64,000 nt of DNA from NCBI GenBank assembly GCA_034509735.1, contig JACGWO010000003.1, positions 14,570,001 to 14,634,000 on the forward strand, given 5' to 3'. The DNA comes from Sesamum alatum. Lineage: Eukaryota > Streptophyta > Magnoliopsida > Lamiales > Pedaliaceae. Shown here piece by piece: positions 28,875 to 41,725 of the stretch. Position numbers and translations under genes: made by a program. A model generated the notes under the pieces. That model searched no databases and had not been told where the DNA came from. It saw only the letters and a list, made by a program, of their open reading frames with translations. Position 1 is the stretch's first letter. Each line of letters starts with the position of its first letter.

Positions 28875-30886
28875 CGGTTCGGTGTATAGACCTAGGGTTT
28901 TATGTGCATTTTAACCATGAAACGTGTTCTTGCCATGTTTTAATTAATTCTTGGTTTTCTTGATTATTAAAGCATGTCGTTTCCTTGCTTTTTGATTCGT
29001 GTGAATATTATGTCGTTGGGAATTTTCTATTTTTCTTGGAAACAGGGTAAAAATTGAACGAAGAACGGAGAAACGCAGCACGCCGACCAGCTGGAGGCTG
29101 GCCGCGCGCAGCCGTGCGCAGAGGCAGGGCAGACGCGCGCAGGCAGGGGAAGCCTTTGCGCGGCCGCCCAGCCAGACGCGCAAGACTGCGCGCAGCCAGC
29201 CAGGCAGACGCGCGGCCAGGATGGTTGCACGCAGGCGCGCAAGCAGGGCGGCGCCTCCAGGCGCGCGCGCACGCAGACGAGGGTGTCTGCGCGTGCTCGC
29301 CCGGCAGGCGCGCTCATGCGCGCGCGGGCACTGGGCGGCGCTGCTAGGCTCGCGCGCACGCAGACGGTGGTGTTAGGGTTTTAACCCTATTATTATTTCT
29401 TTAATTATTTTTCAGTTTTAATTTTAATTAATTTTGAAAACTCATTTTTTGTTCAATTTTGCCTAATTTTCTAAGACATTATTTTGGGAGGTAAAATGTA
29501 TTGGATTTGGAATGCCGGGGATATTTTACTTAGAAATAATGAGGATTGGTTTTCCTAAAACGAGAAAATATTATTACCATCGATTATGGCATATTTACAC
29601 ACGCTACGCACTTACTTATTTATTTTGAATAATTATGATTGGTTATCATGAATGTTGGTATATTGTAATTGTGTGATTGGATCATATGATTATGTGTGTT
29701 GGATGAAAAAAAAGGATGATCACGAGCCCTGGACCGAATGTATGGTTTAATTTCCTGTTGGGCCTGTGTGCATCTTTTACTGCTTTCTCCTTCTCTCTTT
29801 CTAGTTGCCTTGGAATAATAAGGGATTCTATCTCCCTCCTTATGTACTCCCCCCGGGTTTTTCGCTAGGGTTTTCTATTTTTAATATGTAATGAGAGTAG
29901 AATAGGAGTGATGTTTTAATTTTTATGTAATTGATGGAGAAAAAGGAAGGTCCACATGGAGAGCCCAGACTGGAGGTTCCAAGGCGTTTCCATGAAGTGA
30001 AGAAAGAGAAAAGAGACCAAGGCCCATCAGAATGATGATTGAGTTACTATTAATATAATAGTATAGGGCCAACCCTAGATTGACCATAGATCCACTGCGG
30101 GCTCAGTGGATCGCATAGGATTCGGGCTCGTGATCATCCAACAGGGGCGTGCTAGGCTTTAATTTTGCATGTGGTTATTATGATGGATGAATGGCGTTTT
30201 TATTTATCATATAACTGTTGTGGATGCATTTATTTTATGCATTATGGATGAATGTGTAGATGTTTCATATTTTGAGATCTCAGTCATTTACTACTCTCAC
30301 ATTGGTTGGACCAATGTTTAAATATTAGACCCTAGTCAAAATGGACATGAACTCTAGGAGTTTGTCCATGCCTTCCAATCCACGGCATAGTGAGGAAGCT
30401 GATTTAGGTCAATAGCGTGGTCTCACGAGTCGTAGCACGTTATTGTACTTAAAAGAAGCTGCACTATGTCATGAACGAAAAACAGACCGTTGTTACCTGT
30501 CTCACGAGTCGTGGGGGTAGCAGTGGGTCTGTGGCTCGGTCGATTGGGTTGGGTCTAACGCCCGATTAACATGATTCGCTTGGAGTCCTCGGGATCATGT
30601 GAAAAGGTGAGGCAATAATCTTGGGAATCTCGTGGAACGAGAATGGTATAGTATACCTCGCACAGGATCTTTTCCATGCGAATCGTAAAAGCGGGGTATG
30701 GAAAGGATCCCTGTGGATCCCAAGCCCACTAGGAAAGGGTTTCCTGAAAATCACGTTTGAGAGTACCGTGTTTTCGTATAAATAGTGGGAGCATTAAATG
30801 ACTAAAGACCATGCATTTAATTCTTATCAAACCACCGTCTTTTATATTCTGCTGATCGCGAACTCTATTTTAAATATAGATTTAAA
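28875..30886 (+). other. Untranslated leader of the A element
   Basis: About 2 kb without a credible gene. It contains a GC-rich patch (29075-29370), and the palindromes CACGAGTCGTA (30424-30434) and CACGAGTCGTG (30503-30513), the second 384 bases before the gag ATG. The same pair at the same spacing is in the other leaders. Confidence 0.8.
29075..29370 (+). repeat. GC-rich low-complexity patch in the A leader
   Basis: Dominated by GCGCGC, GCAGGC and GCCAGC units between AT-rich flanks. The first bases (gcagcacgc) match the patch in the second A element at 46496, but the interior is hardly alignable even though the rest of the leader is. Long ORFs on both strands here result from the base composition. 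Confidence 0.8.
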
Positions 30887-33800
30887 ATGTCTAAGAACCC
30901 ACTTTCAACCATTCTTGAGACAAACAAATTCAATGGAACCAATTACAACGACTGGTTGTGTAATCTCAGGATAGTCCTGGATTATTAGAACCAAGGCTAC
31001 GTCATGGACGAGCCTCTCCCTAGGACCTTACCGGAAGGATCCACGCCGGAAGAACGTGAGACATTCGAGACTTGGCATAAGGATAACCGGAAGGTCCGTG
31101 GTGTCATACTTGTTTCGATGACGAATGAGATTCAGAAGCAATATGAAAGGCTAGACGATGTCCCTTCCATTATCGCTCGCCTTAAGGATTGCTATGCCGT
31201 CCCGGACCGGCATACTAGGTATGTCGAGACCAAGGCGTTCTTTGGAACCAAAATGACAGAAGGATCCTCTGTACAAGAGCACGGGGTTAAAATGCTTACC
31301 TTGGTGGAAAAGCTCGAGGACCTAAAGACAGGTCTCGATAATGAAACGTACATAGATGTGATCCTTCAGTCACTCCCACCCTCCTTTGACCAATTTATCG
31401 TGAACTATAACATGAACGCACTTGAGAAGGGCATTCATGAGTTGATCAATATGTTGGTGCAATACGAGGCAACGACTAAGAAGTCCACACCTTCGATATT
31501 GTTTGGAGGTGCTTCGACTTCCAAGACGAAAGCCAAAGGTGCCGGACGTTGGAAAAAGAAGAAAGGGAAGGGAAAGGCCGTCAAAGCAGCTACGAACAGT
31601 AAGAGTATTCCCATTGCCAATAAGGGGAAAGGCAAAGGAAAGGGAAAGGTTGTCTCCAAGCAACAGTCAAAGGCATATGACATATGTATCAACTGCCGTG
31701 AGAAAGGGCATTGGAAGAGAGAGTGCCCCAAGCTCTTCTCGAACCAAGGTATTTTTGTGATTTAGGTTAATATGGTCACTAATTCTGCCTCTTGGGTATT
31801 AGATACCGGCTGTGGAGCTCACATTTGCAATGACTTGCAGGTGCTGAAAAGAAGCAAAAAACTGGGTAGCGGGGATATGATCCTGAAGCTTGGGAATGGC
31901 AAGGCCATCTCGGCAGAAGCAGTAGGATCCGCCACTCTAGTGATTAGTGATATTATTAGCATAGAATTAGAGCAAGTTTATTTTGTGCCTAGTATGATTA
32001 AAAACATCATTTTCATTCCATTGTTGGACAATAGTGGTTATGAGTTTAGAATCAATAAAAATTGCTTTTATTTGATGAGGTGTGGAATTGCTCATCTACT
32101 TGGTACATTAAATAACGGGCTCTATATCTTGCAACAAACGAACTTCGTTCTTAACACTCAACACAAAACGTAAATTAGATAATAACGGGAATGCACGACT
32201 GTGGCACGCTAGGCTAGGTCACATATCCCAAGATAGGATGAAAAGGTTGGTAGACTCAAAGAACCTAGAGGTAGGGGACTTGAGTGAGCTACCAACTTGT
32301 GAATCTTGTCTAAGAGGGAAAATGACGAAGAAGCCCTTTGCAGGACAAAGCAGGCTTGCCACAGGTCTGTTGGACTTGGTCCATACAGATGTATGTGGAC
32401 CACCAAGGACGCAGGCCCGAGGTGGGTTCTCCTACTTCATAACCTTTACCAATGATCATTCACGATATGGTTATGTTTACCTAATGAGGTACAAGTCTGA
32501 AGCTCTTGAGAGGTTTAAAGAATTCAGACTTGAAGTGGAGAACCAGACCAACTGCAAAATCAAAGTCCTACGGTCAGACCGAGGCGGTGAATACCTTAGT
32601 ATCGAGTTCCTAGATTATCTAAAAGAACATAGTATAATATCAGAATGGACACCTCCCGGAACACCACAATTAAATGGTGTTTCTGAAAGGAGAAATCGAA
32701 CCCTGTTGGACATGGTTCGGTCCATGATGAGTTTTACCAAATTGCCCTTATCCTTTTGGGGCTATGCACTAGAAATGGCGGCCAAGTTGCTGAATTTGGC
32801 GCCTACCAGTGCATTGACCCAAACGCCATATGAGATATGGCACGACAAGCCTTCATCCTATAACTACTTGAACGTGTGGCGTAACCCTGCATACGTCAAG
32901 AGGTTAGTGGGAGATAAACTAGAATTCAGGTCTAGCTTATGCAGGTTCGTTGGATACCCTAAAGAAACTGTGGGTTATTACTTTTATGACCCCTTGGAAC
33001 AAAAGGTGTTTGTTTCAAGGAATGCAGTATTCTTGGAGCAAGGCTTCCCAGAGGATGTCCAACCTGATGAGCTGATCCTTGTGGAATCAAGTGATGGAAT
33101 TCAGCCATCAGAGGTAGTTGCGGAACCCTCACTTAGAGGATTCAGGATTGACACCCGAAGGGCTGACCAACCTCGAGAAGTCCAATATGCTAGGCATGAA
33201 AGACAGCTTCAGGAACAGCCATCCCCGGTCCCTGAACCGCCGGCTCCGATACAGTCAGCGCCCATAGTCACCACTGACGTTCCCGTCCTCCGTAGGTCTG
33301 CTAGAGAGTCCAGACCTCCAGTGAGATATGGCTTTCTAAATGCGACCAGTCTTTTGGATAACGCCCTAAGACATATGGAGAAGCGATGTCTGACATCGAC
33401 TCCGGGAAATGGCTTGAGGCCATGAAAATCGAAATGGACTCCATGAACGAGAACTAAGTCTGGAGACTTGTAGATCCACCGAAAGGTGTTAAGCCAGTGG
33501 GCTGTAAGTGGGTCTACAAGCGCAAACTTGGTGTTGATGGAGAAGTCACAACCTTCAAGGCTAGGTTTGTAGCTAAGGGATACACTCAACGATCCGGGGT
33601 CGATTCTGAGGATACCTACTCGCTTGTAGCCATGGCTAAGTCCATTCGGATCCTGCTCGCCATAGCAGCATGGTATGACTATGAGATATGGCAAATGGAC
33701 GTGAAAATGGCCTTCCTTAACGGTTTTGTTGAGAAAGAGATCTATATGGATCAGCCGGAGGGTTTCACAGTCACTGGAGAGGAACAGAAGGTCTGTCGTC

Positions 33801-34938
33801 TCCAGAAGTCCATCTATGGTCTCAAACAAGCATCCCGAAGTTGGAATATTCGCTTTGATGAAGTAATACGGGGCTATGACTTCATCAAGAACGAATCCGA
33901 CCCTTGTGTATACAAGAAAGTCAGTGGGAGCTCTATAGTGTTCCTAGTGCTTTATGTGGATGACATTCTACTCATTGGTAATGACGTTAGAATGTTGGGA
34001 ACACAAAAGCATGGTTGTCAACCCAGTTTTCCATGAAGGATTTGGGTGAAGCCTCCTACATCCTAGGCATCCAGATCGTCAGGGACAGATCTAAAAGGAT
34101 GTTAGGGCTCACCCAAAACTCGTATATGGAGAAAGTTCTAAAAAGATATCGAATGGACAACTCCAAACGAGGATTCCTTCCCATGAGGCATGGGACCAAG
34201 TTGTCCAAGAAACAGTCCCCGCAGACTGATGAGGAACTTGAAAGGATGAAAGTCATCCCCTATGCTTCTGCCGTAGGAAGTATCCAATATGCGGTCCACT
34301 GCACCAGGCCTGACATTGCTTATGCTTTGAGCGTAACAAGCAGATATCAGTCCTGCACAGCAGAGGCACATTGGAATGATGTTAAAGGCATCCTTAAGTA
34401 CCTAAGGAGGACTAAGGAAATGTTCTTAGTCTATGGCAATGGAGAACTGATTCTCGAAGGCTTTAGCGACGCTAGCTTCCAGTCTGATGACGATGATGCC
34501 AAGTCTCAATTGGGTTACGTATTCAAACTCAATGGAGGAGTAGTGGCCTGGAAAAGTTCCAAGCAAACAACCACTGCTGACTCCACTACAGAGGCTGAAT
34601 ACATAGCAGCTTCAGAAGCTGCCAAGGAAGCGGTTTGGATGAGAAACTACATCCAAGAGTTGGGTGTGGTGCCTAGCATCGTCGAGCCCGTTGTCATCTT
34701 CTGTGATAACAACGGTGCAATAGCGCAAGCAAAGGAACCAAGATCTCATCACCGTTCCAAACACATTTTTAGACGCTACCATCTTCTAAGAGAAATGGTA
34801 GGAAGACGTGACGTTCGGATGGACCGAGTCAACTCAGCAGACAACACAACAGATCCGCTGACAAAGCCTATGTCGCAGAGCGCTCATACGCAACATCTTG
34901 AGAAGATGGGTATTAGACATATAGGCGATTGGCTTTAA
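30887..34938 (+). pseudogene. Copia gag-pol of the A element (degenerate but domain-complete)
   Basis: The start MSKNPLSTILETNKFNGTN at 30887 agrees with the other copies. Domains: gag helical region; zinc knuckle CINCREKGHWKREC (31685-31726); protease DTG (31802-31810); GAG-pre-integrase; integrase with DVCGPP, SDRGGEY and GVSERRN; RT with MDVKMAFLNGF and LYVDDILLIGND (YVDD 33953-33964); RNase H with TADSTTEAEY and CDNNGAIAQAKEPRSHH, ending GDWL-stop at 34938. Lesions: TAG at 30986-30988; TAG at 31763-31765 (a G-to-T change of a glutamate codon); extra A near 32165; frameshift near 33360; TAA at 33455-33457; one-base loss near 33998-34015. Complete domain order but no uninterrupted frame makes this a dead gene, although its RNA could still be moved by related proteins. 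Confidence 0.95.
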
Positions 34939-34954
34939 AGGTCAAGTGGGAGAT
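34939..34954 (+). other. Polypurine tract of the A element
   Basis: aggtcaagtgggagat starts right after the pol stop codon and ends at the 3' LTR start. It is the same tract as in the B and C elements. Confidence 0.88.
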
Positions 34955-36936
34955 TGTTAGAATAGGTGACCATGTAGCCAAACTTGGCGGGCAAAATGTA
35001 ACCTATGTCTAGACAATTTCAGTGTTTTCGATAAAACTATTACTGAATAAAGAAGTGAAATTCATTCTGGCATTACTTTGTTTGCGTTCACTTTACTGCT
35101 TTATCTATCTGTTCATTATGCAAACAAAGCCCTCTGACTGAAAGCCCATTTTGGGGACTGGGACTACGCTTGGAGGTAGGTCCATGAAATTAGTCTCGCC
35201 GAATCAGTCCGGAAAACTCCAAGTCAAGGAATCTTCGAAAATGGGTATCGGGATTCCCTTTGAGACTTACACTAAGCATCTGCTGTCGTATTTCATCGAC
35301 GGGTGACGAAGGTCGTCTAAGCAGTGTTAGTGGGTTAGCCTGCTGGGTAGCAGCTGACTGAGGTGGCTCGCGGGAGCCGTCTTACGGAGGACCTTGAGTA
35401 TGGTCAGCAAGGTATGACGTGTATTCCCGGTTCCAACGATACAGGCCAAGTCCTTTGACTTGAGGAACTGCTGAGTTTACCTGTATATCAGGTCTGTATC
35501 TTAGATATGGTGAGAGATTGCCAAGAAGCACTTGAGTAGTCATAAGCCATGTCTAGTGCAGCTCTAGTGTACAAAGTGACAGTAGTTTCCAAGAAAGGAT
35601 CTGTCTCCTGTCAAAAGGCATTGACAATTGAGTCTCACGTATGCTCTGTGTCTTGTCCCTAAAATCTGTGGCCACAGTAACTGAACAGAAGGGAAGGTTT
35701 CCCTTGCGGCGTTTAGTAAGGACAGACCGACACTTAGGTCTAGAATGGGTACCTGCATTTTCCGTGCCGTAGAGCCTAAGTGGTAAAGACCGTAGACAGA
35801 AGGACAAGTGTACTATTAGAGCCTAAAAGTTCATCCCCGAATATTTCACCTAGTCTCTAGTGCCATGGACCGTTGCTAGATGGCCACCCATGGTAACGGA
35901 CGGATTCTAGGAATCCGACCAAGTCTAGCTGAAAGGTGAACCTAAGAGAGTCACCACACTATCCACACACAAATTTAGTATTTAATTTAGAATTAAATAT
36001 TGGAGAAAAGGAATGATGATTAAATTTGATTTAATCGGGTCCTCTATTTTCTTGGAGTATCAATTCCTTCTATTTGATAAACGGAATTAAATTAATAAAT
36101 TAGATTTATTAAGGGAATTAATTTAATGGGCTTAGAATAAATACTTATATTTATTTTGCCTTTTGGAATATTTAAATAGGTTTTAAATATTCCATTAAAT
36201 TAAATTAACGGTTGAGGTGGAAAGGAGAGATGGATGGCTAGGATTGATTTGACTAGGTCAAATACTACTTTGACTAGGTCAAAATCCTAGTCAAAATACA
36301 CCTCTTAGAGTTGGAGTTTAAAGAGGATTAAACTCCTCCTCTATATAAACCTAGCCTCCTACATTCAATGATTGATGAATCTTGAAATTCCTACACACAC
36401 ACACACTACTCGAGCTCTCTCCACTCCTCTCGTCCACCCCCTCTCGTCCACACCCCTCTCACTCTCCCAAGAAAATATTTTTCTTGTTCTCTTGTTCTTG
36501 GAACATTAGAACTTAGGAGAATTAATACCGTTAATCAATAACGTGTTATTAATTCATCCTCTCCAAAATTATGCTTGTTCGTTGCTAGCACGACGTGCAA
36601 GATACGTGGGTGGATCGTGTGTCACGATTTGGAGGATCTCAAGAACGAGGTCTTGGTGCAAAATGGGGAACAACGCGAGTAGCCGTTGAAGACGGAAACG
36701 ACAACAGGTAGGTCTCGATTTACGTTTTCGCCCCCTTTTAATTTTAATCCCTATAGCCTCCATGATTGTTTGTATGTATTTAATTCATGAGATACACCAA
36801 ACACCCGGGAAAGTTCAAGGGCACACCCCTTGAACGTGTTCTTTAATTTTCGTTAAAGCATGTTTAAATTTCGTATTTTAATTTATACGCGCTTCCGCAT
36901 TCGTGCTATTTTTCCGGGACGATCCACAATCTTTCA
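34955..36936 (+). repeat. 3' LTR of the A element
   Basis: 1982 bp from TGTTAGAATAGGTGACC to ATCTTTCA, colinear with the 5' LTR. It has a shorter AC microsatellite, one fewer W-box-like unit, and an extra CT-rich unit (ctctcgtcca repeated near 36425-36460). The target duplication AATGA follows. Confidence 0.96.
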
Positions 36937-36941
36937 AATGA
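36937..36941 (+). repeat. Target-site duplication of the A element, right copy (AATGA)
   Basis: AATGA immediately after the 3' LTR, identical to 26866-26870. Confidence 0.93.
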
Positions 36942-37450
36942 AGCCCTTCTTGAGCTTCAGCACCTTAAAAGGGTCCATGAGAGGATTCAGTTTCTCCTTA
37001 CCCTTGCCAGAATACCCTTCGAGGATTTGGAATTTTTTCTTGGTAGGAACGTTCGAACGAGGCTCAAAATCACAAACTCCTGCCTAGAAAGGGCGTAAGA
37101 TGGCGGGTATCAGCATATCATCATCATCATCACCCTACTCTTCATTGGAATCATCAGTCCCAATTAACTTCCTTTTATGGCATAGGGGAGTGGCGAAAAG
37201 AGGGAACCATGATGATCCCCAAAATCCACATTGATAGGAATGATGGAAGGGCACCACCTCCCTTTTAGGCCGCGAAGGAGGATTGGAGATAACCATAGTA
37301 TTAGAACTGCACAATCAACTGCTAGGTCCCAGTGTAGTGAAGGTACCACTCTTGGAAGGGACAGAGCAAGGATTTGAAGAGGATACACCAACTTGAGAAG
37401 GGGCTCTAGAATTAGTTCTTCGGAGCTTGAACTAGAGCCTCATGCTGGCA
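36942..37450 (-). pseudogene. Broken minus-strand coding region, upstream part
   Basis: Minus-strand translation near the insertion reads DFEPRSNVPTKKKFQILEGY and continues with lysine-rich SGKGKEKLNPLMDPF. Farther upstream are an acidic run (DDDDD, about 37110-37125) and KRKLIGTDDSNEE, with stops between. It was continuous with 26072-26870 before the A element inserted. Product unknown: the acid/lysine-rich, coiled-coil-containing character fits gag-like or nuclear proteins but does not identify one. Confidence 0.4.
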
Positions 37451-37984
37451 GTTCGCGAAGATATTTTCGTGTGAGTTGAGATTCATTAAGACCTGGATCA
37501 ATACATATATCATTCGAGTTGAATAAAACATAAAGCACAATAACTAGTACCCAGATATGAGGCATCCAAGGAGAATCCAGCAGGGGATAAGCCCACAAAG
37601 AGATAAAACATCCTAAATCATAAAGGTCTTATAATCATACTCATATGCATGAAGGGTGCACAAAATCTTCATCCCACGTGGGAGAGTTAAAGGGAAGAAA
37701 AAAGAGGGATTATCTAAAGTCCATCGACCACGGCTAAGCCAATTACTATGAGGGGGCAACGAATATAGACAAAAATCTCTTTCCAACATTCATAAGAGAC
37801 CTTACTGAGTTTTTCCCACTTGCGAGCTCTCTAATAGGTATGATAAAAGAAACCTCTTACTCCCCATGCATGGTTTACTTGGTGTAAATTAAAGAAATTA
37901 TGAGAGTAGGCTCTTGTGAGAAACCGTATAAACACTATATAAAGAGCACAATGATCACCCCCAAAGGATCCTAGGGTTAGTTGG
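37451..37984. other. Spacer without recognised features
   Basis: About 530 bases of moderately AT-rich DNA with no convincing reading frame, flanked by the broken coding region and the LTR-B start. Nothing else is recognisable by eye. Confidence 0.5.
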
Positions 37985-40233
37985 TGAAACGTTATGTGGA
38001 TCGGCCTGGTGGAGATAATCCGCGAATAGTGGATAGAAGCGGCTCGCAAAGATAATCATAATAAAAATTGCAAAGGGCATAATTAAATAGAATTTAAACT
38101 ATGCATAACATACATAAACGAATCATAGGGGTGTGCCCTTAATTCTTCCGGGCATTTGGTGTAATCTCATGTTCAACAAACACACAATATGGAGGCCATT
38201 AGAATTTGAACCGAAATAACATAATTAATAGAACATACCGGATTGTATTTTGTCTTCGTTCGGTTACATAGCATTTTCCTCGTTTTGCATCAAGATTTCA
38301 AGAAAGAGACCCTCTAAGATCATCTCACACTCGCTACAAACCGGAAAGCAAAACAACCCTTGTGCTAGCAAGAAATTATTTGGGGAGAGAGACATCGATA
38401 CACGCTATCAACTAAACGCAATCGATGTGTCTCTTAACTGTTCTAACTTGAATTAAATTCAAGAAAAAAAAAGTAGAAATCTTGGAGAGTGGAAGAAGAG
38501 GGCTGGACCGTAATTCTTGAGAGAGAATTGAGAGATGAGGGTAGTAGATGAGATTAGTAGGTGTGTCTGTGTGTTTTTTGAGTATTTATAGAAAATAGAA
38601 TTTCCTATTCCTCTCAAACTCTTCTAAAGAGCATACTTGACTAGGATTTTGACCTAGTCAAATCATCTAGTCAAACTAGGCTTTGATTAAGTCAAATTAA
38701 TCATGGCCCTTCATCTCATCAATCCCTTGATCAAATCTTGTCCATTCCATTTTGATGGGCTTTATGGAATGGGCCTATTTAATTTTTCTAAATTAAATAG
38801 TCCCTGGACTTTATATTAAAATCCTATTTAATATCCAAGCCATTAATTTAATTTATGGAATGGACTAATATTTAATTATCTAAATTAATTAGTCCCATGA
38901 ACTTATATTAAATCCCCTTTTATATACATGCCGATTAATTAATTCACCCTTTTAATCTAATTAAACAAGGGAAGCCCATGCTTTATAAAATTCATAAATC
39001 TAACTTATGAACTCAAGCCCGGATTATTCCAAATAAATCCATCGAGGCTTGAATCTCCAAGTTTATAAAGTTAATTTAATTCATTAAATTAACCTTACTC
39101 TCAGGAATTAATTCCAAATTAATTCCCTTTCATTTGGTGTAACGGGTGTGACTCTTTTAGGTTCACCTTTCAGCTAGACTTGGACCCACTTCTTGTTATT
39201 TTCATTAACCAAAGTAGTCCATTACCATGGTGGCCATCTAGCAACAGTCCATGGCACTAGAGACTAGGTGAATATTTGGTGTGAACATTAGGCTCCGAGT
39301 TACATATAGGTACGGTCCTACCGTCGCTCGATACGTACGGGTAACGGTCCTACTGTCGCCTGTCTCCCGGCTTTTAGTCTAGGGCATGGAATTAGGAATG
39401 TCGGTTCCCATCTCTTGACTTAGGCATCTATGCTTAAATGCTTGAGATAGTTTAACTCTATGCAAGGAAATCCTTTCCCACTAGATCAAGTTCTATGGTC
39501 ATAAACTTGTGGGTCTAAACCAATCTCAGAGCGCATCGGAGATCTCGCTGTCATATCCTTTGACAGGGGACAGATTCTATCTTGTGGAATACACCGTTCT
39601 TACATACTCCGACTGCAACTAGACAAGGCTTATGATGACCATGTCATATAACGCGGTCAAATCTCACCCAGATCCAAGAATACAACCTTAGTATAGTAAG
39701 GGACTGTCGTGATCCTCAAGTGCGAGGACTAATCCCGTACTATCGGAACCGGAATATGAGTCATACCGACCAAGCCCTAGTGGCTTCCATATGACGATTC
39801 CCGCGAGTCACCTCAGTCAGTAGCCACACCTAACTGGCTGACCCACTAACACTGCAATGGACGAGCCTCGTCAACTTGTCGATGAAATGTGACTTGCAAA
39901 TGCTTAGTGCAAGTCTCCAATAGATTCTCGATGCTGTCTCGAGATTCTTTGACTTGGAGTATATTCGTAAATCGATTCGGTGAAATACTGATTTCATGAA
40001 CCTAAACCTCATTCAGCTGCAGTTCCAATTTCCACAAAAAAAAAATGTTATTTCAGCCTGTAGGCATTTGTTGTGATATCGAAACAATGCAAGCCAGTAA
40101 GCACAACTTATCTTTATACTATGAATCCTTACTACATACTCAAATAACTAATATTACTTGTTCAAAGATTGACGAAAAATGATTCTCAGAACAGCTAATA
40201 CGCATTTTGACTTTCTGGTCACCTCTTTAAACA
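37985..40233 (-). repeat. 3' LTR, subfamily B, minus orientation
   Basis: Read on the minus strand it begins TGTTTAAAGAGGTGACCAG at 40233 and ends ATCCACATAACGTTTCA at 37985. It has the shared U3 block (about 39150-39280), W-box-like motifs (38635-38700) and the end region with a damaged version of the stem-loop (about 38120-38150). The complement of a polypurine tract follows at 40234, so it is the 3' LTR of the element continuing to the right. Confidence 0.88.
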
Positions 40234-41725
40234 ATCTCCACTTTACCATTAAGTCATTACCTAATTTTTTGTCTTTAGAATCCTCGTGAGTATGGTAATC
40301 TACTATACCTGACTAAGGTATTGTTAGTCCGCTTATATTTCGCTTGCCGAAGCAATACGGTCTAACCGTGTTTACCTCTATCCATCATTGCTGTCCTAGA
40401 GATGGTGGTTGTCAAAGCATATTCGTGGATCTTGTGATGAGATCTCGTGTTTAATACTCCATAGCCAAGTTTCCGTACTATATAGGCGAACATGGCTTGG
40501 TCCGTGCAAGGCGCCACGTCCATCCTATGGACAACAGTCTTCATCCGTGACCACTATCTAATGAGCACTCGTCATTAAGGCCTGACTGTGCATACCTTCG
40601 AGACTAACTGGTTTTCAACTTATGCTCTGGAAGCTAAGTATGGCTTTGAGCCTTCCAAAAGGCAACTCTCAACAAAGACGGTGCATCAAAATGGACACAA
40701 CTTTAGTCCTTATTCAGGTACTAAGGATCGTTCTTGATTGCTGTCTTTCAACCCATTCAGTGCATTACCGACTTTCTGTTGAAGTCATTGCAAAGAAGTC
40801 ATACTCAACATTGGTTCCTATGCGCCGAGTAAACATAGTTTTCCTAGGGTTTAACTAGGGGAATACTCAACATCCAAGCGTTCTCATTAGTCTCACGTGA
40901 CTAAGTCTCGATTACTTGATGCTTTATTCAGTAGTATCTAGCTTTCTCATCCATCTTATCATGATTGACCTCTCGAAAAACTTTGTCCCTCTAAATATCT
41001 GAGTTTTCTCATCAGTTCCTAAATCATGACTGAAATTCTCTTTTGAAAGCTCAATTCAATGATGTGTATGTGGGAACCCTAAAAAGTCATGGAGAAAATT
41101 TTCATGAGATTGTTTCTATGTCTTGAGTTTTCAAATGATATTCACACTTTAACACAATGGAACACATTTCTACTCCCACTGATCACCTACGTCGTTTAAG
41201 ACGAGTCAGCTCCGTATGAGCTCGTCAAAAATGAATATTCCAGTTATGCGGTGTTTCAAACCTTGTTTGTGAATTTCCTAATGGATTTCTATGGTCCTCT
41301 TTCTATAAATCCTACTGTGACGATGTCCAACATTACGTTCCGCAGGGTCAGTTGGATCACTAAAATTTGACCGAACATATCCCGATCGACTCGTCATACC
41401 CTCTTACTAATATCCGGGTCCGTTCTTAAAGGGATTGAGAATAGATCAATATATGTAAGAATATGCAATTATAAGCAACGTTACGCATATTACCCTAATC
41501 GTTAAATTTATACAAACTAGACACCAACACCGAGTCTGAATTTGTCTCCCACTAGTCCTTGACGTATGTACGGATCCTTCTACATGCTCAAGAACTTTTG
41601 TTTGGCCGAGACACAAGCTTGGCCAAACCCATGGCCTCCTGTGCGTGACTCCTAGCAAAGTGCGGATAACACTGTTCCTTACGTTGGCAAATTTTTTGAG
41701 ATCTACTACGTCTACATGGGTTAAG
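40234..41725 (-). pseudogene. Fossil copia pol of a B element, minus orientation
   Basis: This is the inverse counterpart of about 2550-3992. It shares landmarks such as the three stem-loop repeats (about 40885-41045), the segment matching RNase H near gatcttgtgatgagatctc (40430), and the integrase-linker relic near 41500-41660 (acttttgtttggccgagacacaagcttggccaaa). No frame is open. Both copies carry the same kind of degeneration, so the loss precedes their dispersal. The right side is cut by the LTR start of the second A element. Confidence 0.7.

Larger units (their letters stand above)
26871..36936 (+). mobile_element. Complete Ty1/copia element, subfamily A
   Basis: A 10,066-bp element: 5' LTR 26871-28860, PBS 28862-28874, leader to 30886, gag-pol 30887-34938, polypurine tract, 3' LTR 34955-36936, and a perfect AATGA duplication on both sides. 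The LTRs differ at about 5-6% of positions in the first 215 bases by eye, so it is older than the C element. gag-pol has three stops and at least three frameshifts and cannot make a full polyprotein. Being flanked by its duplication, it is the best reference copy in the window. Confidence 0.96.

Noticed and set aside
26871..36936. Envelope-like third ORF suggesting a SIRE-type element
   Set aside because: Pol ends at 34938 and the polypurine tract and 3' LTR follow within 17 bases, so there is no room for an additional ORF. The extra length is in the leader and LTRs.
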